Positions 17,073 to 25,273 of a DNA stretch of 64,000 nucleotides are shown here, piece after piece. The stretch comes from Halogeometricum sp. S1BR25-6. Lineage in GTDB: Archaea; Halobacteriota; Halobacteria; Halobacteriales; Haloferacaceae. Made by a program: the position numbers and the translations under genes. The stretch is from the NCBI RefSeq assembly GCF_031624495.1, contig NZ_JAMQOP010000001.1, positions 310,001 through 374,000 of the forward strand, written 5' to 3'. Positions within the stretch are counted from its first letter, which is position 1. Each line of letters opens with the position of its first letter. The notes under the pieces were generated by a model. It saw only the letters and a program-made list of their open reading frames with translations, did not search any database and was not told where the DNA came from.

Positions 17073-17843
17073 ATGCCAGTGGCCTCGAACGGCGGCGTCG
17101 CCTGCTACTACGAACGCGACGGCGGCGGCGACGGCGACTCGGTCGTCTTCGTCGGCGACGCGGGGTACGGCGCGTGGCAGTGGGGGTGGCAGCACGCGGC
17201 CGTCGCGGGGCCGTTCGAGAGCGTCGTCACCGACGTTCGCGGCGCGGGTCGCTCCGACGCGCCGCCCGGCCCCTATGCTATCTCCGACCTCGTCTCGGAT
17301 TTCACGACCGTCCTCTCGGACGCCGGTCTCCGCTCGACGTCCGTCGTCGGCGCGGGCCTTGGCGGGCTAGTCGGTCTCGAAGCAGCCCGGACCACCTCGC
17401 GCGTGGACCGCCTCGTCTGTCTCGGGTCGGGCGCCTCGGGGTCGGGTGTCGACCTCGATTCGCTCTACGCGCCGCCGACCGACCGCGAGGGCGTCGAGCG
17501 GACCACGAAGGCGGCGCTCTCGGCCGAGTTCGTCGACGAGCATCCCGACGCGGTCCGAGAGATAGTCGAGTGGCGCACCGCGGAGGACGCCGACCCGGCG
17601 GCGTGGGAGGCGCAGGCCGCGGCCGCCCGCGGGTACGCGCTCGACGCGCCCTATGAGGTGACGACGCCGACGCTGGTCGTCCACGGCACCGACGACGCGG
17701 CGTGGCCCGTCGAAGGCGCTCGAACGCTCACCGAGGACTTGCCTCGCGGGGAGTTCGTCGGCGTCGACGGCGCCGGGCACCTCGCGCACGTCGAACGCTC
17801 GAAGCGCGTGAACGACGAGTTGCTCGCGTTTCTCGAAGAATAG
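17073..17843 (+). CDS. alpha/beta-hydrolase-fold protein with missing nucleophile
   Basis: A 256-aa alpha/beta-hydrolase fold: VVFVGDAGYGAWQW oxyanion region, VTDVRGAGRSDAPPGPY, the nucleophile-elbow position, LVVHGTDDAAWPV (acid) and VDGAGHLAHVERS (His) are all in order. The elbow reads GAGLGG instead of GxSxG, so the catalytic Ser is absent while Asp and His remain. It may be non-hydrolytic, or use another residue. The start ATG at 17073 has no obvious ribosome site. No partner gene is apparent; the amidotransferase gene follows after 101 nt. Confidence 0.85.
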   Translation: MPVASNGGVACYYERDGGGDGDSVVFVGDAGYGAWQWGWQHAAVAGPFESVVTDVRGAGRSDAPPGPYAISDLVSDFTTVLSDAGLRSTSVVGAGLGGLVGLEAARTTSRVDRLVCLGSGASGSGVDLDSLYAPPTDREGVERTTKAALSAEFVDEHPDAVREIVEWRTAEDADPAAWEAQAAAARGYALDAPYEVTTPTLVVHGTDDAAWPVEGARTLTEDLPRGEFVGVDGAGHLAHVERSKRVNDELLAFLEE

Positions 17844-17944
17844 ATGAAATAAACTGTCGGTTGTTCGGCCGTCTGCGATTTTCGTGGTGACAACACGTAC
17901 CACGAGCGCAACTCTCTTCACGCCGGATTTCCTCGTATCCACCA

Positions 17945-18679
17945 ATGAGCCAGGGAACCGAGCGACTCCGTTTCGCTCTTCTCGACGCGTCGCACGGGGA
18001 CAGTAACACCCGGCGGAACTTCCGCCGCGAACTCGACGCCGACCTCGTCGAGTTCGACGTCACCGAGGGGCAGATACCCTCGCACTTCGACTTCGACGGC
18101 GTCGTCGTCACGGGGTCGCGCGCGTCCGTCTACTGGGACGAGGCGTGGATTCCGCCCCTCGTGTCGTACGTGAGCGACGCCGCCGAACGCGACGTGCCGG
18201 TCCTCGGCGTCTGTTACGGGCACCAGATTCTCGCGACGGCGCTCGGCGGCACCGTCGAGGGGATGGGCGAGTACGAAATCGGTTACCGAGAGGTACAGCA
18301 GACGACCGACAGCGAACTGTTCGAGGGTATCGACGACCGCTTCACCGTCTTTACGACCCACTCGGACGCCGTGACCGAACTCCCGGCGGGCGCGGACCTC
18401 ATCGCGGAGAACGAGTACGGCGTCCACGCCTTTCGGAAGGGCCACGCGTGGGGCGTGCAGTTCCACCCCGAGTACGACCCCGACACCGCCCGAGACGTGA
18501 CGATGGGGAAGGACCTCCCCGACGAGCGGATTCGGTCGGTCTTGGACGGCATCGACGAGGAGAACTACGGCGCCGCCTGCGAGGCCAAACGCCTGTTCGA
18601 GAACTTCGTCTCCTACGCGCGGCGGGTCCGCGCGAACGCGGCGGCCGACGTCGGAACCGACGTCGAGACGGCGTCCTGA
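17945..18679 (+). CDS. class I glutamine amidotransferase
   Basis: A 244-aa stand-alone GATase1 domain. The nucleophile elbow is GVCYGHQI near residue 90, and the catalytic His-Glu is VQFHPEYD near residue 178. It resembles the GMP-synthase-amidotransferase-like proteins (often named YfeJ or gamma-glutamyl hydrolase-like) rather than the GuaA subunit itself. The ammonia acceptor is unknown and no synthetase partner is adjacent. A poly-Ala acidic tail is added at the C-terminus. The acyl-CoA dehydrogenase gene lies 83 nt downstream in the same direction. Confidence 0.88.
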   Translation: MSQGTERLRFALLDASHGDSNTRRNFRRELDADLVEFDVTEGQIPSHFDFDGVVVTGSRASVYWDEAWIPPLVSYVSDAAERDVPVLGVCYGHQILATALGGTVEGMGEYEIGYREVQQTTDSELFEGIDDRFTVFTTHSDAVTELPAGADLIAENEYGVHAFRKGHAWGVQFHPEYDPDTARDVTMGKDLPDERIRSVLDGIDEENYGAACEAKRLFENFVSYARRVRANAAADVGTDVETAS

Positions 18680-18762
18680 ACGTCTCCGATACTCTTCTCT
18701 CTCTCCGCTCGCGCCGCCGGCCCGAACGAACACCTTTTGTCGCCCGCCGTCGAGCAACGTTC

Positions 18763-19974
18763 ATGCTCGATTATCTAGGTTTGGAGGCGGACCTCACGAC
18801 CGAAGAGCGGATGATTCGCGACGAGGCGCGGCGCTTCGTCGACGAGGAGGTCAAACCCGACGTCGGCGACCACTTCGAGGCGGGGACGTTCCCGATGGAC
18901 CTGATTCCGAAGATGGGCGAACTCGGCTTCTACGCGCCGACCATCGACGGCTACGGTCTGCCGGGCGTCGGCGACAGGGCGTACGGCATTCTGATGCAGG
19001 AGTTGGAGGCGGGCGACTCCGGCCTCCGGTCGATGGCGAGCGTGCAGGGTGCGCTCGTCATGTATCCCATCCACGCGTTCGGCTCCGAGGAGCAGAAGGA
19101 GCGGTGGCTCCCAGCGCTCGGAACCGGCGAGGCGGTGGGGTGTTTCGGCCTCACGGAACCCGAGCACGGGTCGAACCCCTCGGGGATGCAGACGCGAGCG
19201 GAGAAGAGCGAGGCGCAGAGCGCCTCGGAACGGAGCGGCACCGCCGCGGAGAAGGACGGCGACGAGTACGTCTTGAACGGTTCGAAGACGTGGATAACCA
19301 ACTCACCCATCGCGGACGTGGCTCTCGTCTGGGCGCGCGACATCTCCGCTGAGGAGTCGCCCGTCCGCGGGTTCCTCGTGGAGACGGACCGCGACGGCGT
19401 GACGACCGACGAGATACACGACAAACTCTCGATGCGCGCGTCGATAACGGGCGGCATCGGCCTCGACGACGTGCGCGTCCCCGAGGCGGACGTGCTGCCG
19501 GGCGTCGAGGGGATGAAGGGGCCGCTGTCGTGTCTCACGCAGGCCCGCTACGGCATCTCGTGGGGCGTCGTCGGCGCCGCGCGCGATGCCTTCGAGACGG
19601 CGCTGTCGTACGCGAAAGAGCGCGACCAGTTCGGCGGCCCCATCGCCCGGTTCCAACTGCAGCAGGACAAACTCGCGGAGATGGCGACGAAGATAACGAA
19701 CGGGCAGTTGATGGCCTACCGCCTCGCCGAGTTGAAAGAGCGCGGCGAACTCCGCAACCAGCAGGTGTCGATGGCCAAGCGGCACAACGTCCGGATGGCC
19801 CGGCAGGTGTCGCGGACGGCCCGCGAGATGCTCGGCGGCAACGGAATCACCACCGACTACTCCCCGATGCGGCACCTCGCCAACATGGAGACGGTGTACA
19901 CCTACGAGGGAACCCACGACATCCACACACTGGTGTTGGGGGCGGACCTCACCGGAATCGCGGCCTTCGAGTGA
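18763..19974 (+). CDS. acyl-CoA dehydrogenase (glutaryl-CoA dehydrogenase-like)
   Basis: A 403-aa FAD flavoenzyme oxidising acyl-CoA thioesters. FAD/substrate segments CFGLTEPEHGSNP and KTWITNSPIADV are present, and the base lies in the C-terminal VYTYEGTHDIHTLV; the EGTHDIH pattern and the PEHGSNP loop point to the glutaryl-CoA dehydrogenase branch. A 16-residue insertion (SEAQSASERSGTAAEK, bases 19207-19254) splits the usual AEKDGDEY; it is encoded by a palindromic, direct-repeat-flanked segment and looks acquired. The 3' end and stop codon lie in a duplicated 47-bp block. Confidence 0.92.
   Translation: MLDYLGLEADLTTEERMIRDEARRFVDEEVKPDVGDHFEAGTFPMDLIPKMGELGFYAPTIDGYGLPGVGDRAYGILMQELEAGDSGLRSMASVQGALVMYPIHAFGSEEQKERWLPALGTGEAVGCFGLTEPEHGSNPSGMQTRAEKSEAQSASERSGTAAEKDGDEYVLNGSKTWITNSPIADVALVWARDISAEESPVRGFLVETDRDGVTTDEIHDKLSMRASITGGIGLDDVRVPEADVLPGVEGMKGPLSCLTQARYGISWGVVGAARDAFETALSYAKERDQFGGPIARFQLQQDKLAEMATKITNGQLMAYRLAELKERGELRNQQVSMAKRHNVRMARQVSRTAREMLGGNGITTDYSPMRHLANMETVYTYEGTHDIHTLVLGADLTGIAAFE
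19198..19254. repeat. palindromic 48-nt in-frame insertion flanked by 9-bp direct repeats
   Basis: GCGGAGAAG at 19198-19206 recurs at 19246-19254. Between them lies a perfect palindrome CGAGGCGC-AGA-GCGCCTCG (about 19209-19227) followed by GGAACGGAGCGGCACC. The insertion is a multiple of three and keeps the acyl-CoA dehydrogenase frame. Confidence 0.7.
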
Positions 19975-20059
19975 CTCCGTTCAGTTGATTCGGTGCGATT
20001 TCGGTGAGTGGGACCGGAATCGCGGCCTTCGAGTGACTCCGTTCAGTTGATTCGGTGCG
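19951..20059. repeat. tandem duplication of 47 bp (62-bp period) covering the stop codon
   Basis: The block ACCGGAATCGCGGCCTTCGA... at 19951-19997 is repeated exactly at 20013-20059. The first copy includes the last codons and stop of the acyl-CoA dehydrogenase; the second is non-coding and ends in GTTTTTG, a possible archaeal T-run terminator. Confidence 0.9.
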
Positions 20060-20282
20060 TTTTTGCCGAACTCGCTCTGGCATCCCGATTTGTGAGTGAC
20101 TATCTCTCTCAAATTCTTCTCTCAGAGTAAATATGAAGATAGAGAAAGTTCTTACAGCTGTCTATATCGGCTCTGTCCCATTCTCCTGTCGAAACATCAA
20201 TCTTTGCCGGGCGTGCGCGGACTATGCCACTCACGCACACACTTTATATCAATGCAGACGTACGTCCGACCAGAGATAGAGC
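19975..20282. other. 308-nt intergenic region, AT-rich centre
   Basis: Contains the second 47-bp duplicate, a TTTTT run at about 20060-20064, a noticeably AT-rich stretch (about 20085-20210) unlike its surroundings, and a TATA at 20241-20250. I see no convincing gene. The AT-rich part could be a remnant of acquired DNA, which is inference. Confidence 0.5.
20241..20250 (+). promoter_or_regulatory. TATA box for the 96-aa protein gene
   Basis: ACTTTATATC is centred about 37 nt before the ATG at 20283, predicting a leader of roughly 10 nt. Confidence 0.55.
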
Positions 20283-20573
20283 ATGACCGCTTCGGCCCAC
20301 AACTACCCGACTCCGCTCGACCTTTCGCTCGAGGAACTGTGGGTGGTGCACGCCGCCCTCCTGAGCGACGCCGAACGCACCGTCGACGACGGTGACGACC
20401 CCCAGCAAGCCCTCTCGCTCCTCGCGCGCCTTGAGGACGACGACACGTTCGAGCGCGACGAACTGGCGTTCTTCGTCCGCGTGCTCCGCGACTACGCGGA
20501 CGAACACGCCCCGACCCGCGACCGCAGACCCGCGCGGGACGTCATCGACGACATCGAGACGGCGCTCGCGTGA
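20283..20573 (+). CDS. small conserved haloarchaeal protein (96 aa, DUF7853-like)
   Basis: An acidic, helical 96-aa protein: LSLEELWVVHAALLSDAE near the start, a central LARLEDDDTFERDELAFFVRVLRDYAD, and a C-terminal DVIDDIETALA helix. It resembles a haloarchaea-only family I recall as DUF7853, not confirmed. No metal or catalytic motif is visible. Three amphipathic helices suggest a small bundle or partner-binding protein. It has its own TATA box. Monocistronic, with the convergent cupin gene ending 53 nt downstream. Confidence 0.75.
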   Translation: MTASAHNYPTPLDLSLEELWVVHAALLSDAERTVDDGDDPQQALSLLARLEDDDTFERDELAFFVRVLRDYADEHAPTRDRRPARDVIDDIETALA

Positions 20574-20625
20574 ACTTCGCCCGGCCGACGGCCGCCCTCC
20601 CGTTCGACCGACGGCGCTCCGACGG

Positions 20626-21108
20626 TTACGACTCGCCCTCCCAGTAGTCCACCGCGTCGTCCCGCTCGAAGTACCCCGAGACGACGCGCTCTCCGTCGCC
20701 GCCCGGCGGTGCCCCGGCGAACACGCCCACCTTCTCCGAATCCGGATAGACGGTCACGTCCGGGTCCCGCATCGTGGAGACGGCGAGGTAGCGGAGCGGT
20801 TCGTCGCCGTCGTTTCGGAGTCGGTGCGCGCCCGAGGGGTCCGCGGGGAACGCGAGGAAATCGCCCGCGCGGACCGCTTCCTCGCCGTCGGGCGTCCTGA
20901 GCGTCCCGGTCCCGGAGAGCACGTACGCCGCCTCCTCGTTACCCGTGTGGTAGTGGTACGGCCACGAGGCGGCCCCCGGCGGCAGTTCGTACAGGCTCGC
21001 GCCGAGACGCTCCGCGCCCGCCGCCGACCCGAGTTTCTTCCGTTTGAACGATGTCTCGCCGTGTGCCGTCTCCGACCACTCGAGGTCGGACTCGCTGATT
21101 CGCGGCAT
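20626..21108 (-). CDS. cupin domain protein
   Basis: A 160-aa single-cupin protein. Cupin motif 1 is WPYHYHTGNEEAAYVLSGTGTL (the two His and Glu are metal ligands) and motif 2 ends with PSGAHRLRNDGDEP (third His). The family covers dioxygenases, isomerases and sugar-binding proteins, so the substrate is undetermined. The ATG at 21108 (MPRISESDLEW) is preferred over the in-frame upstream region, which reads into the divergent VOC gene's promoter. Confidence 0.9.
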   Translation of the reverse strand: MPRISESDLEWSETAHGETSFKRKKLGSAAGAERLGASLYELPPGAASWPYHYHTGNEEAAYVLSGTGTLRTPDGEEAVRAGDFLAFPADPSGAHRLRNDGDEPLRYLAVSTMRDPDVTVYPDSEKVGVFAGAPPGGDGERVVSGYFERDDAVDYWEGES

Positions 21109-21253
21109 GGGACACGTGAGGACGGCGGCGAAGTTAACTCTCGTTCGCTGTCGACGCGCCGTTCGACCCGAATTTGGGTTCGTCGACCGTCGGACCGCGC
21201 CCGCCGAACGAGCATCCACGGTCTATTTTACCCGCGCGTCCGAGCGGACCGCT

Positions 21254-21625
21254 ATGCGTCTGATACACACGGCGATAACCGTTTCGGACCTCGATGCGAT
21301 GCTGGAGTTCTACGGCGAACTCGGCCTCTCGAAGACGGGCGAGTTCACGCTGAACGGCGTCGAGAACGTCTACGTCGGGAGCGGCGACGGACTGGAACTC
21401 CAGTTCAAACACGACCCCGACTCGGAGGAAGGGGTCGACCCCGCGGGCATCGACCACCTCGCCGTCGAAGTCGACGACGTCGACGAGGCGTTCGAGGAAC
21501 TCGTCGACGCCACCGACTGCCCGGTCGTCCGCGACCCCTTCGACGTCGACCCCGCCGGCGCCCGCGCGGCGTTCGTTGAGGACCCCGACGGCTACGTCGT
21601 CGAACTGGTCGAGTACCTGGAGTAG
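21254..21625 (+). CDS. VOC superfamily protein (glyoxalase/dioxygenase fold)
   Basis: A 123-aa paired beta-alpha-beta-beta-beta protein. The N-terminal motif MRLIHTAITVSDLDAMLEFY provides a His ligand, GIDHLAVEVDDVDEAF starts the second module, and the terminal EDPDGYVVELVEY carries the Glu ligand. This matches lactoylglutathione lyase-like VOC proteins of the glyoxalase I group, though haloarchaea lack glutathione, so the true thiol or substrate differs (inference). The ferritin-like gene follows 49 nt downstream in the same direction. Confidence 0.88.
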   Translation: MRLIHTAITVSDLDAMLEFYGELGLSKTGEFTLNGVENVYVGSGDGLELQFKHDPDSEEGVDPAGIDHLAVEVDDVDEAFEELVDATDCPVVRDPFDVDPAGARAAFVEDPDGYVVELVEYLE

Positions 21626-21674
21626 CGTCCGCCGGCGGGTACCTATTTTTACCTTCGGGACGAACGTTCGGGCG

Positions 21675-22151
21675 ATGCCAGAAACCGAGCAAGCGACGGA
21701 CAACGACGAGGCCATCGAACTGCTGAAGAAGGCGTATCTCGACGAACTGGAGACGGTGATGAACTACCTGACGAACTCCATTGTCCTCGACGGCGTCCGC
21801 GCCGAGGAGATAAAGGGGTCGCTGCAGGAGGACATCCAGGAGGAACTCGGCCACGCCGAACAGATCGGTCAGCGCCTCAAGCAACTCGACGAGGTGCCGC
21901 CCGGGTCGGCCGACTTCCAGGCCGCTCAGACGAACCTCCAACCCCCCGAGGACAGCACCAGCGTCATCTCCGTCATCGAAGGCGTCATCGAGGCCGAGAA
22001 CGACGCCATCGAGACCTACCGCGCGCTCATCGACGCCGCCGAAGAGGCCAACGACCCGGTGACCGAGGACCTCGCGGTCACCCTCCTCGCCGACGAGGAG
22101 GCCCACCGGGCCGAGTTCCGCGGCTTCCGCAAAGAGTACAAGAGCGACTGA
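21675..22151 (+). CDS. ferritin-like diiron protein
   Basis: A 158-aa four-helix bundle with two ExxH-type iron-binding sites: AYLDELETVMNYL (Glu, helix 1), EELGHAEQI (ExxH, helix 2), VIEAENDAIETYR (helix 3) and LADEEAHRAEF (ExxH, helix 4). It matches the bacterioferritin/DPS-like or rubrerythrin-like clade used for iron storage or oxidative-stress protection. Cytoplasmic. Tandem with the VOC gene, possibly co-transcribed; it is followed by an 88-bp inverted-repeat element that may terminate it. Confidence 0.9.
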   Translation: MPETEQATDNDEAIELLKKAYLDELETVMNYLTNSIVLDGVRAEEIKGSLQEDIQEELGHAEQIGQRLKQLDEVPPGSADFQAAQTNLQPPEDSTSVISVIEGVIEAENDAIETYRALIDAAEEANDPVTEDLAVTLLADEEAHRAEFRGFRKEYKSD

Positions 22152-22222
22152 ACGACGGAACGCCGACCGGTCGCCTCGGTTCGTCGTCCCGGCTTGCCGC
22201 GCCCTCCTCTCGCCACTGCGTC

Positions 22223-22310
22223 GCTATAGTAGCGTCTGCAAGTCATCACACACTCGACCGCACGACTGCGGGCGGTCGGATGAGTACACAGTTGTAGACG
22301 CTACTATAGC
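22223..22310. repeat. 88-bp inverted-repeat element (MITE-like) between convergent genes
   Basis: Arms GCTATAGTAGCGTCTGCAA (22223-22241) and TTGTAGACGCTACTATAGC (22292-22310) are 19-bp inverted repeats with one mismatch; a second pair CGACCGC...GGCGGTCG (about 22256-22279) nests inside. There is no ORF. It could be a non-autonomous mobile element or a large bidirectional terminator hairpin. I see no clear target-site duplication. Confidence 0.7.
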
Positions 22311-22342
22311 TTCGGCGCCGAAGTTCGCGTTCGCGTTCACGT

Positions 22343-24472
22343 TCACGGCGCTCCGGTATCCGTTCTCTCGGCGCCGGCAGCGGTCCCGGACCCGCCGGCC
22401 CCACGCTTCGACTCCAGCGCTTCCACCAGCAACTCGGCCACGTCGATTATCTCGATGTCGTCCTCGTAGTCGCCCGTCTTTCGTCCGTCCTCGTACATCG
22501 TTGCACACATCGGACAGGCGACGACGAACTTCTCGACCGCTCCTCCGGCGGCGGTGTCTTCGAGGGCCTCCCGCAACCGCTCCTCGCTCGGTTTCGTCTC
22601 CTCTTCGTGCTCCATCCAGAGACCGCCGCCGCCCCCACCGCAACAGAAGGAGTCCGAGCGGTTGCGCGGCATCTCTGCGAGCGTCGCGCCCGTTGCGCGC
22701 ACCAACTCCCTCGGGGCCTCGTACTCGTCGTTGAACCGTCCGAGGTGACAGGGGTCGTGGTAAGTGACGGCGTAGTCTATCTCGGACCCGTCGAGGCCGA
22801 CGCGCCCCTCGCGGACGAGCGTCTCGACCACCTGCGTGTAGTGGTAGACCGGGTAGTCGAACTCCGGGTCCATCTCGGGGTACTCGTTCAGGAACGTGTT
22901 GTACGAGTGCGGGTCCGTGCAGACGATTTTGTCGAACTCGCAGTCGTGGACGGCCTCGCCGTTGTCCTCAACGAGCATCTCGTAGAGTCCCTCCTCGCCG
23001 ACGCGGCGCACGTCGTTGCCGTCGTTCTGTTCGTCCTCGTAGAGGATGCCGTAGGAGACGCCCGCGAGTTCGAAGAGGCGAGCGAGCGACCGCGCGACGC
23101 GGCGGTTTCGCTCGTCGTAGGAGGGGTAGTCGCCGACGTACCAGAGAAACTCGACGTCCTCCTCGCGAGCGTCCGGCACCTCGAAGTCGAGGTCCTCCGT
23201 CCAGTCGGGGCGCTTTCTCGCCGGGTCGCCGAAGGCGTTGCCGTTCTGGAAGACGTTCATCATCGCCTCCTGGACGGGTTCCTGCATCTGTCCCGTCTCG
23301 GTCAGGCGGCGGTTCATCTCGGTGAAGTGGCTCAGGTGTTCGATGTCGACCGGACAGGAGTCCATGCAGGCCATGCAGGCCATGCAGGACTCCATCGTCT
23401 CCGCGTCGATGACGGAGGTTCCGCCGTCGGCGATAATGTCCACCTCTTCGGTCCGCCCCGCGTCCAACTCCTCGCGGTAGCGCTTCAGGTCGAGGATGAC
23501 GTCCCGCGGGTCGAGGGGTCTCCCCGACGCTTTCGCGGGGCAGACCGCCGAACACCGGCCGCACTTCGTGCAGGCGTCGGTGTCGAGCAGTTGCTTCCAC
23601 GAGAGGTCCTCGATGGACGTGTAGCCTATCTCCTCGGGGCTCTCGTCGGCGGGGACGCCCGGCAGTCGCACGCCCGCTTTCTCGTCGGCGGTGACGACGT
23701 TGGCGAACGAGGATATCATGTGGAACGGTTTCGCGGCGGGGACGAACGCGACGAACCCGAGGGCGATGATGGCGTGGGACCACCACGCGGGCCAGTAGAG
23801 CGTCTCGGCGAGGCCCGCCGACATCCCCGCGGCGTCGAAGCCGAGGGCGAGGAAGTAGCCGACGAACGACACCGTCTCCCACTCGGGGAACTCGGTGCCG
23901 ACGATGCGGAGCGCTTCGAGGAGATAGCCGCCGACGCCGAGGACGAACAGCGTCCAGACGAACACGTCGTCCTCGCGGCCGGTGTGTCTGCCCCACAGAC
24001 GCTCCTCGCGGACGGCGTAGCGCCGGTAGAGGGCCATGCCGACGCCGACGACGAACAGGAAGCCGAGGGCGTCCATCACGAACGAGTACGAGAGGTAGAA
24101 GTCGCCGACGAAGAACGACTCGCCCGTGATGCGGCGATAGAAGTCGATGTCGATGGCGAGGATGGTCGTCCCGATGAGCAGGGTGAGAAAGCCCCATAGG
24201 ATGAACGCGTGCATGATTCCCCCGTACAGGTCGCGGTCGAACTGCTTCTCGTTCGAGAGGACGATTCGCGAGGCCCGACGGACGCGCCCCGAGAAGTCGT
24301 CGAGTCGGTCAAACGCATCGGCCTCGCCCTCCGCGTAGCGGGCGAACCGCTCGTAGACCCCGTACAGAAAGACAACCACGGCCATCGCGGCGAGGGCGTA
24401 GAATACCGCCTCACCCACCGGCGAGATGGTCCAGAACGTCTCCCGAGTCGGTTCCGACTGCAAGAGTATCAT
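22343..24472 (-). CDS. membrane Fe-S electron-transfer protein (HdrD/GlpC-like with NarI-type anchor)
   Basis: A 709-aa fusion. Residues 1-260 form about six membrane helices of a NarI/HdrE-type cytochrome b domain. Then come two [4Fe-4S] ferredoxin motifs, CTKCGRCSAVCP and CMACMACMDSCP, and two CCG domains of the HdrB/GlpC type (CHLGRF...FCCGGGGGG; CPMC). It should pass electrons between a soluble flavoprotein or thiol partner and the quinone pool. In haloarchaea such proteins are often placed near ETF or acyl-CoA dehydrogenase genes; one lies 2.4 kb away here, so a fatty-acid-oxidation link is plausible but inferred. Confidence 0.9.
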   Translation of the reverse strand: MILLQSEPTRETFWTISPVGEAVFYALAAMAVVVFLYGVYERFARYAEGEADAFDRLDDFSGRVRRASRIVLSNEKQFDRDLYGGIMHAFILWGFLTLLIGTTILAIDIDFYRRITGESFFVGDFYLSYSFVMDALGFLFVVGVGMALYRRYAVREERLWGRHTGREDDVFVWTLFVLGVGGYLLEALRIVGTEFPEWETVSFVGYFLALGFDAAGMSAGLAETLYWPAWWSHAIIALGFVAFVPAAKPFHMISSFANVVTADEKAGVRLPGVPADESPEEIGYTSIEDLSWKQLLDTDACTKCGRCSAVCPAKASGRPLDPRDVILDLKRYREELDAGRTEEVDIIADGGTSVIDAETMESCMACMACMDSCPVDIEHLSHFTEMNRRLTETGQMQEPVQEAMMNVFQNGNAFGDPARKRPDWTEDLDFEVPDAREEDVEFLWYVGDYPSYDERNRRVARSLARLFELAGVSYGILYEDEQNDGNDVRRVGEEGLYEMLVEDNGEAVHDCEFDKIVCTDPHSYNTFLNEYPEMDPEFDYPVYHYTQVVETLVREGRVGLDGSEIDYAVTYHDPCHLGRFNDEYEAPRELVRATGATLAEMPRNRSDSFCCGGGGGGLWMEHEEETKPSEERLREALEDTAAGGAVEKFVVACPMCATMYEDGRKTGDYEDDIEIIDVAELLVEALESKRGAGGSGTAAGAERTDTGAP

Positions 24473-24550
24473 AGTTTATTAGCCGGAAACGGAGCGGTTA
24501 AATCTTGTCTCCGGACGTCCCGCGAACGCGGCGTCGTCCCCCGGAACCGG

Positions 24551-25273
24551 TCAGAGAACCGCCGACGCGGCGAGGGCGACGGCGAGACAGAGCGCCGGGT
24601 AGTCCCGGCGCGCGAACCGCAACTCGGGGAGCGTCGGGTTCCACGCGAAGCACCGGGCGCGGAGCGCCAGCGCCAGTCGGTCCGACCGGGCGAACGCGCG
24701 GCGGACGCCCGCGGCGGCGACGGCGCGCATCCGCGCTCGGAGGGGTCGCCGGTCGCCCAGACGCGCCGTCGACGCCTCGCGGACGCGTCGGAGGTCCGCG
24801 AGGAGGAGCGGGAAAAAGCGGAAGACGAGGCCGACGCCGACGCCGAGGAAGCGGCCGACGCGGCCCGGCACGACGCGCTCTATCGCGGCGCGGGAGTCGC
24901 GGACCGGCGTCGTCCGGAGGTACGTCGCCGAGACGAGGAGGACCAGGAGAACGCGATAGCTCGCCAGCGCGGGTTCGACGGCCGCGGACGGGTCGACGCC
25001 GACGGGGAGCGGTCCGGCCGAGGAGAGCGTCACCGTCCGCGCGAGGGGGGCGACGACGAGGAAGGGAAGCGCCGGCGCGAACCCGCGGAGGGCGTCGACA
25101 GGCGAGACGCGCCCCGCGAGGAGGATTCCGGCCGCGAGGGCGGTGCACGTGGCGAGTCCGGCCGGCTCGGTCCGCGCGAACACGGCGAGGGCGAAGGCGG
25201 CCTGCACGAACAGTTTCGTCCGCGGGTCGAGTCGGTGAGCGACGGAGTCGCCCGGGCAGTACGTCAGCGGCAT
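24551..25273 (-). CDS. bioN: ECF transporter transmembrane component (T subunit)
   Basis: A 240-aa membrane protein of the CbiQ/BioN family, with about five hydrophobic segments and the EcfT coupling helices (RVREASTARLGDRR, and ARCFAWNP with the conserved Ala-Arg motif). It couples ATP hydrolysis by the A subunit to substrate release from the S subunit. Its start overlaps the end of the ATPase gene by 10 nt, so translation is coupled. As bioY is the first gene, it is assigned to biotin uptake. Third gene of the bioY-bioM-bioN operon. Confidence 0.9.
   Translation of the reverse strand: MPLTYCPGDSVAHRLDPRTKLFVQAAFALAVFARTEPAGLATCTALAAGILLAGRVSPVDALRGFAPALPFLVVAPLARTVTLSSAGPLPVGVDPSAAVEPALASYRVLLVLLVSATYLRTTPVRDSRAAIERVVPGRVGRFLGVGVGLVFRFFPLLLADLRRVREASTARLGDRRPLRARMRAVAAAGVRRAFARSDRLALALRARCFAWNPTLPELRFARRDYPALCLAVALAASAVL

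Noticed and set aside
20133-20279. 48-codon frame beginning MKIEKVLTAVYIGS in the AT-rich spacer
   Set aside because: It runs through the TATA box of the next gene, has atypical composition and no recognisable domain.
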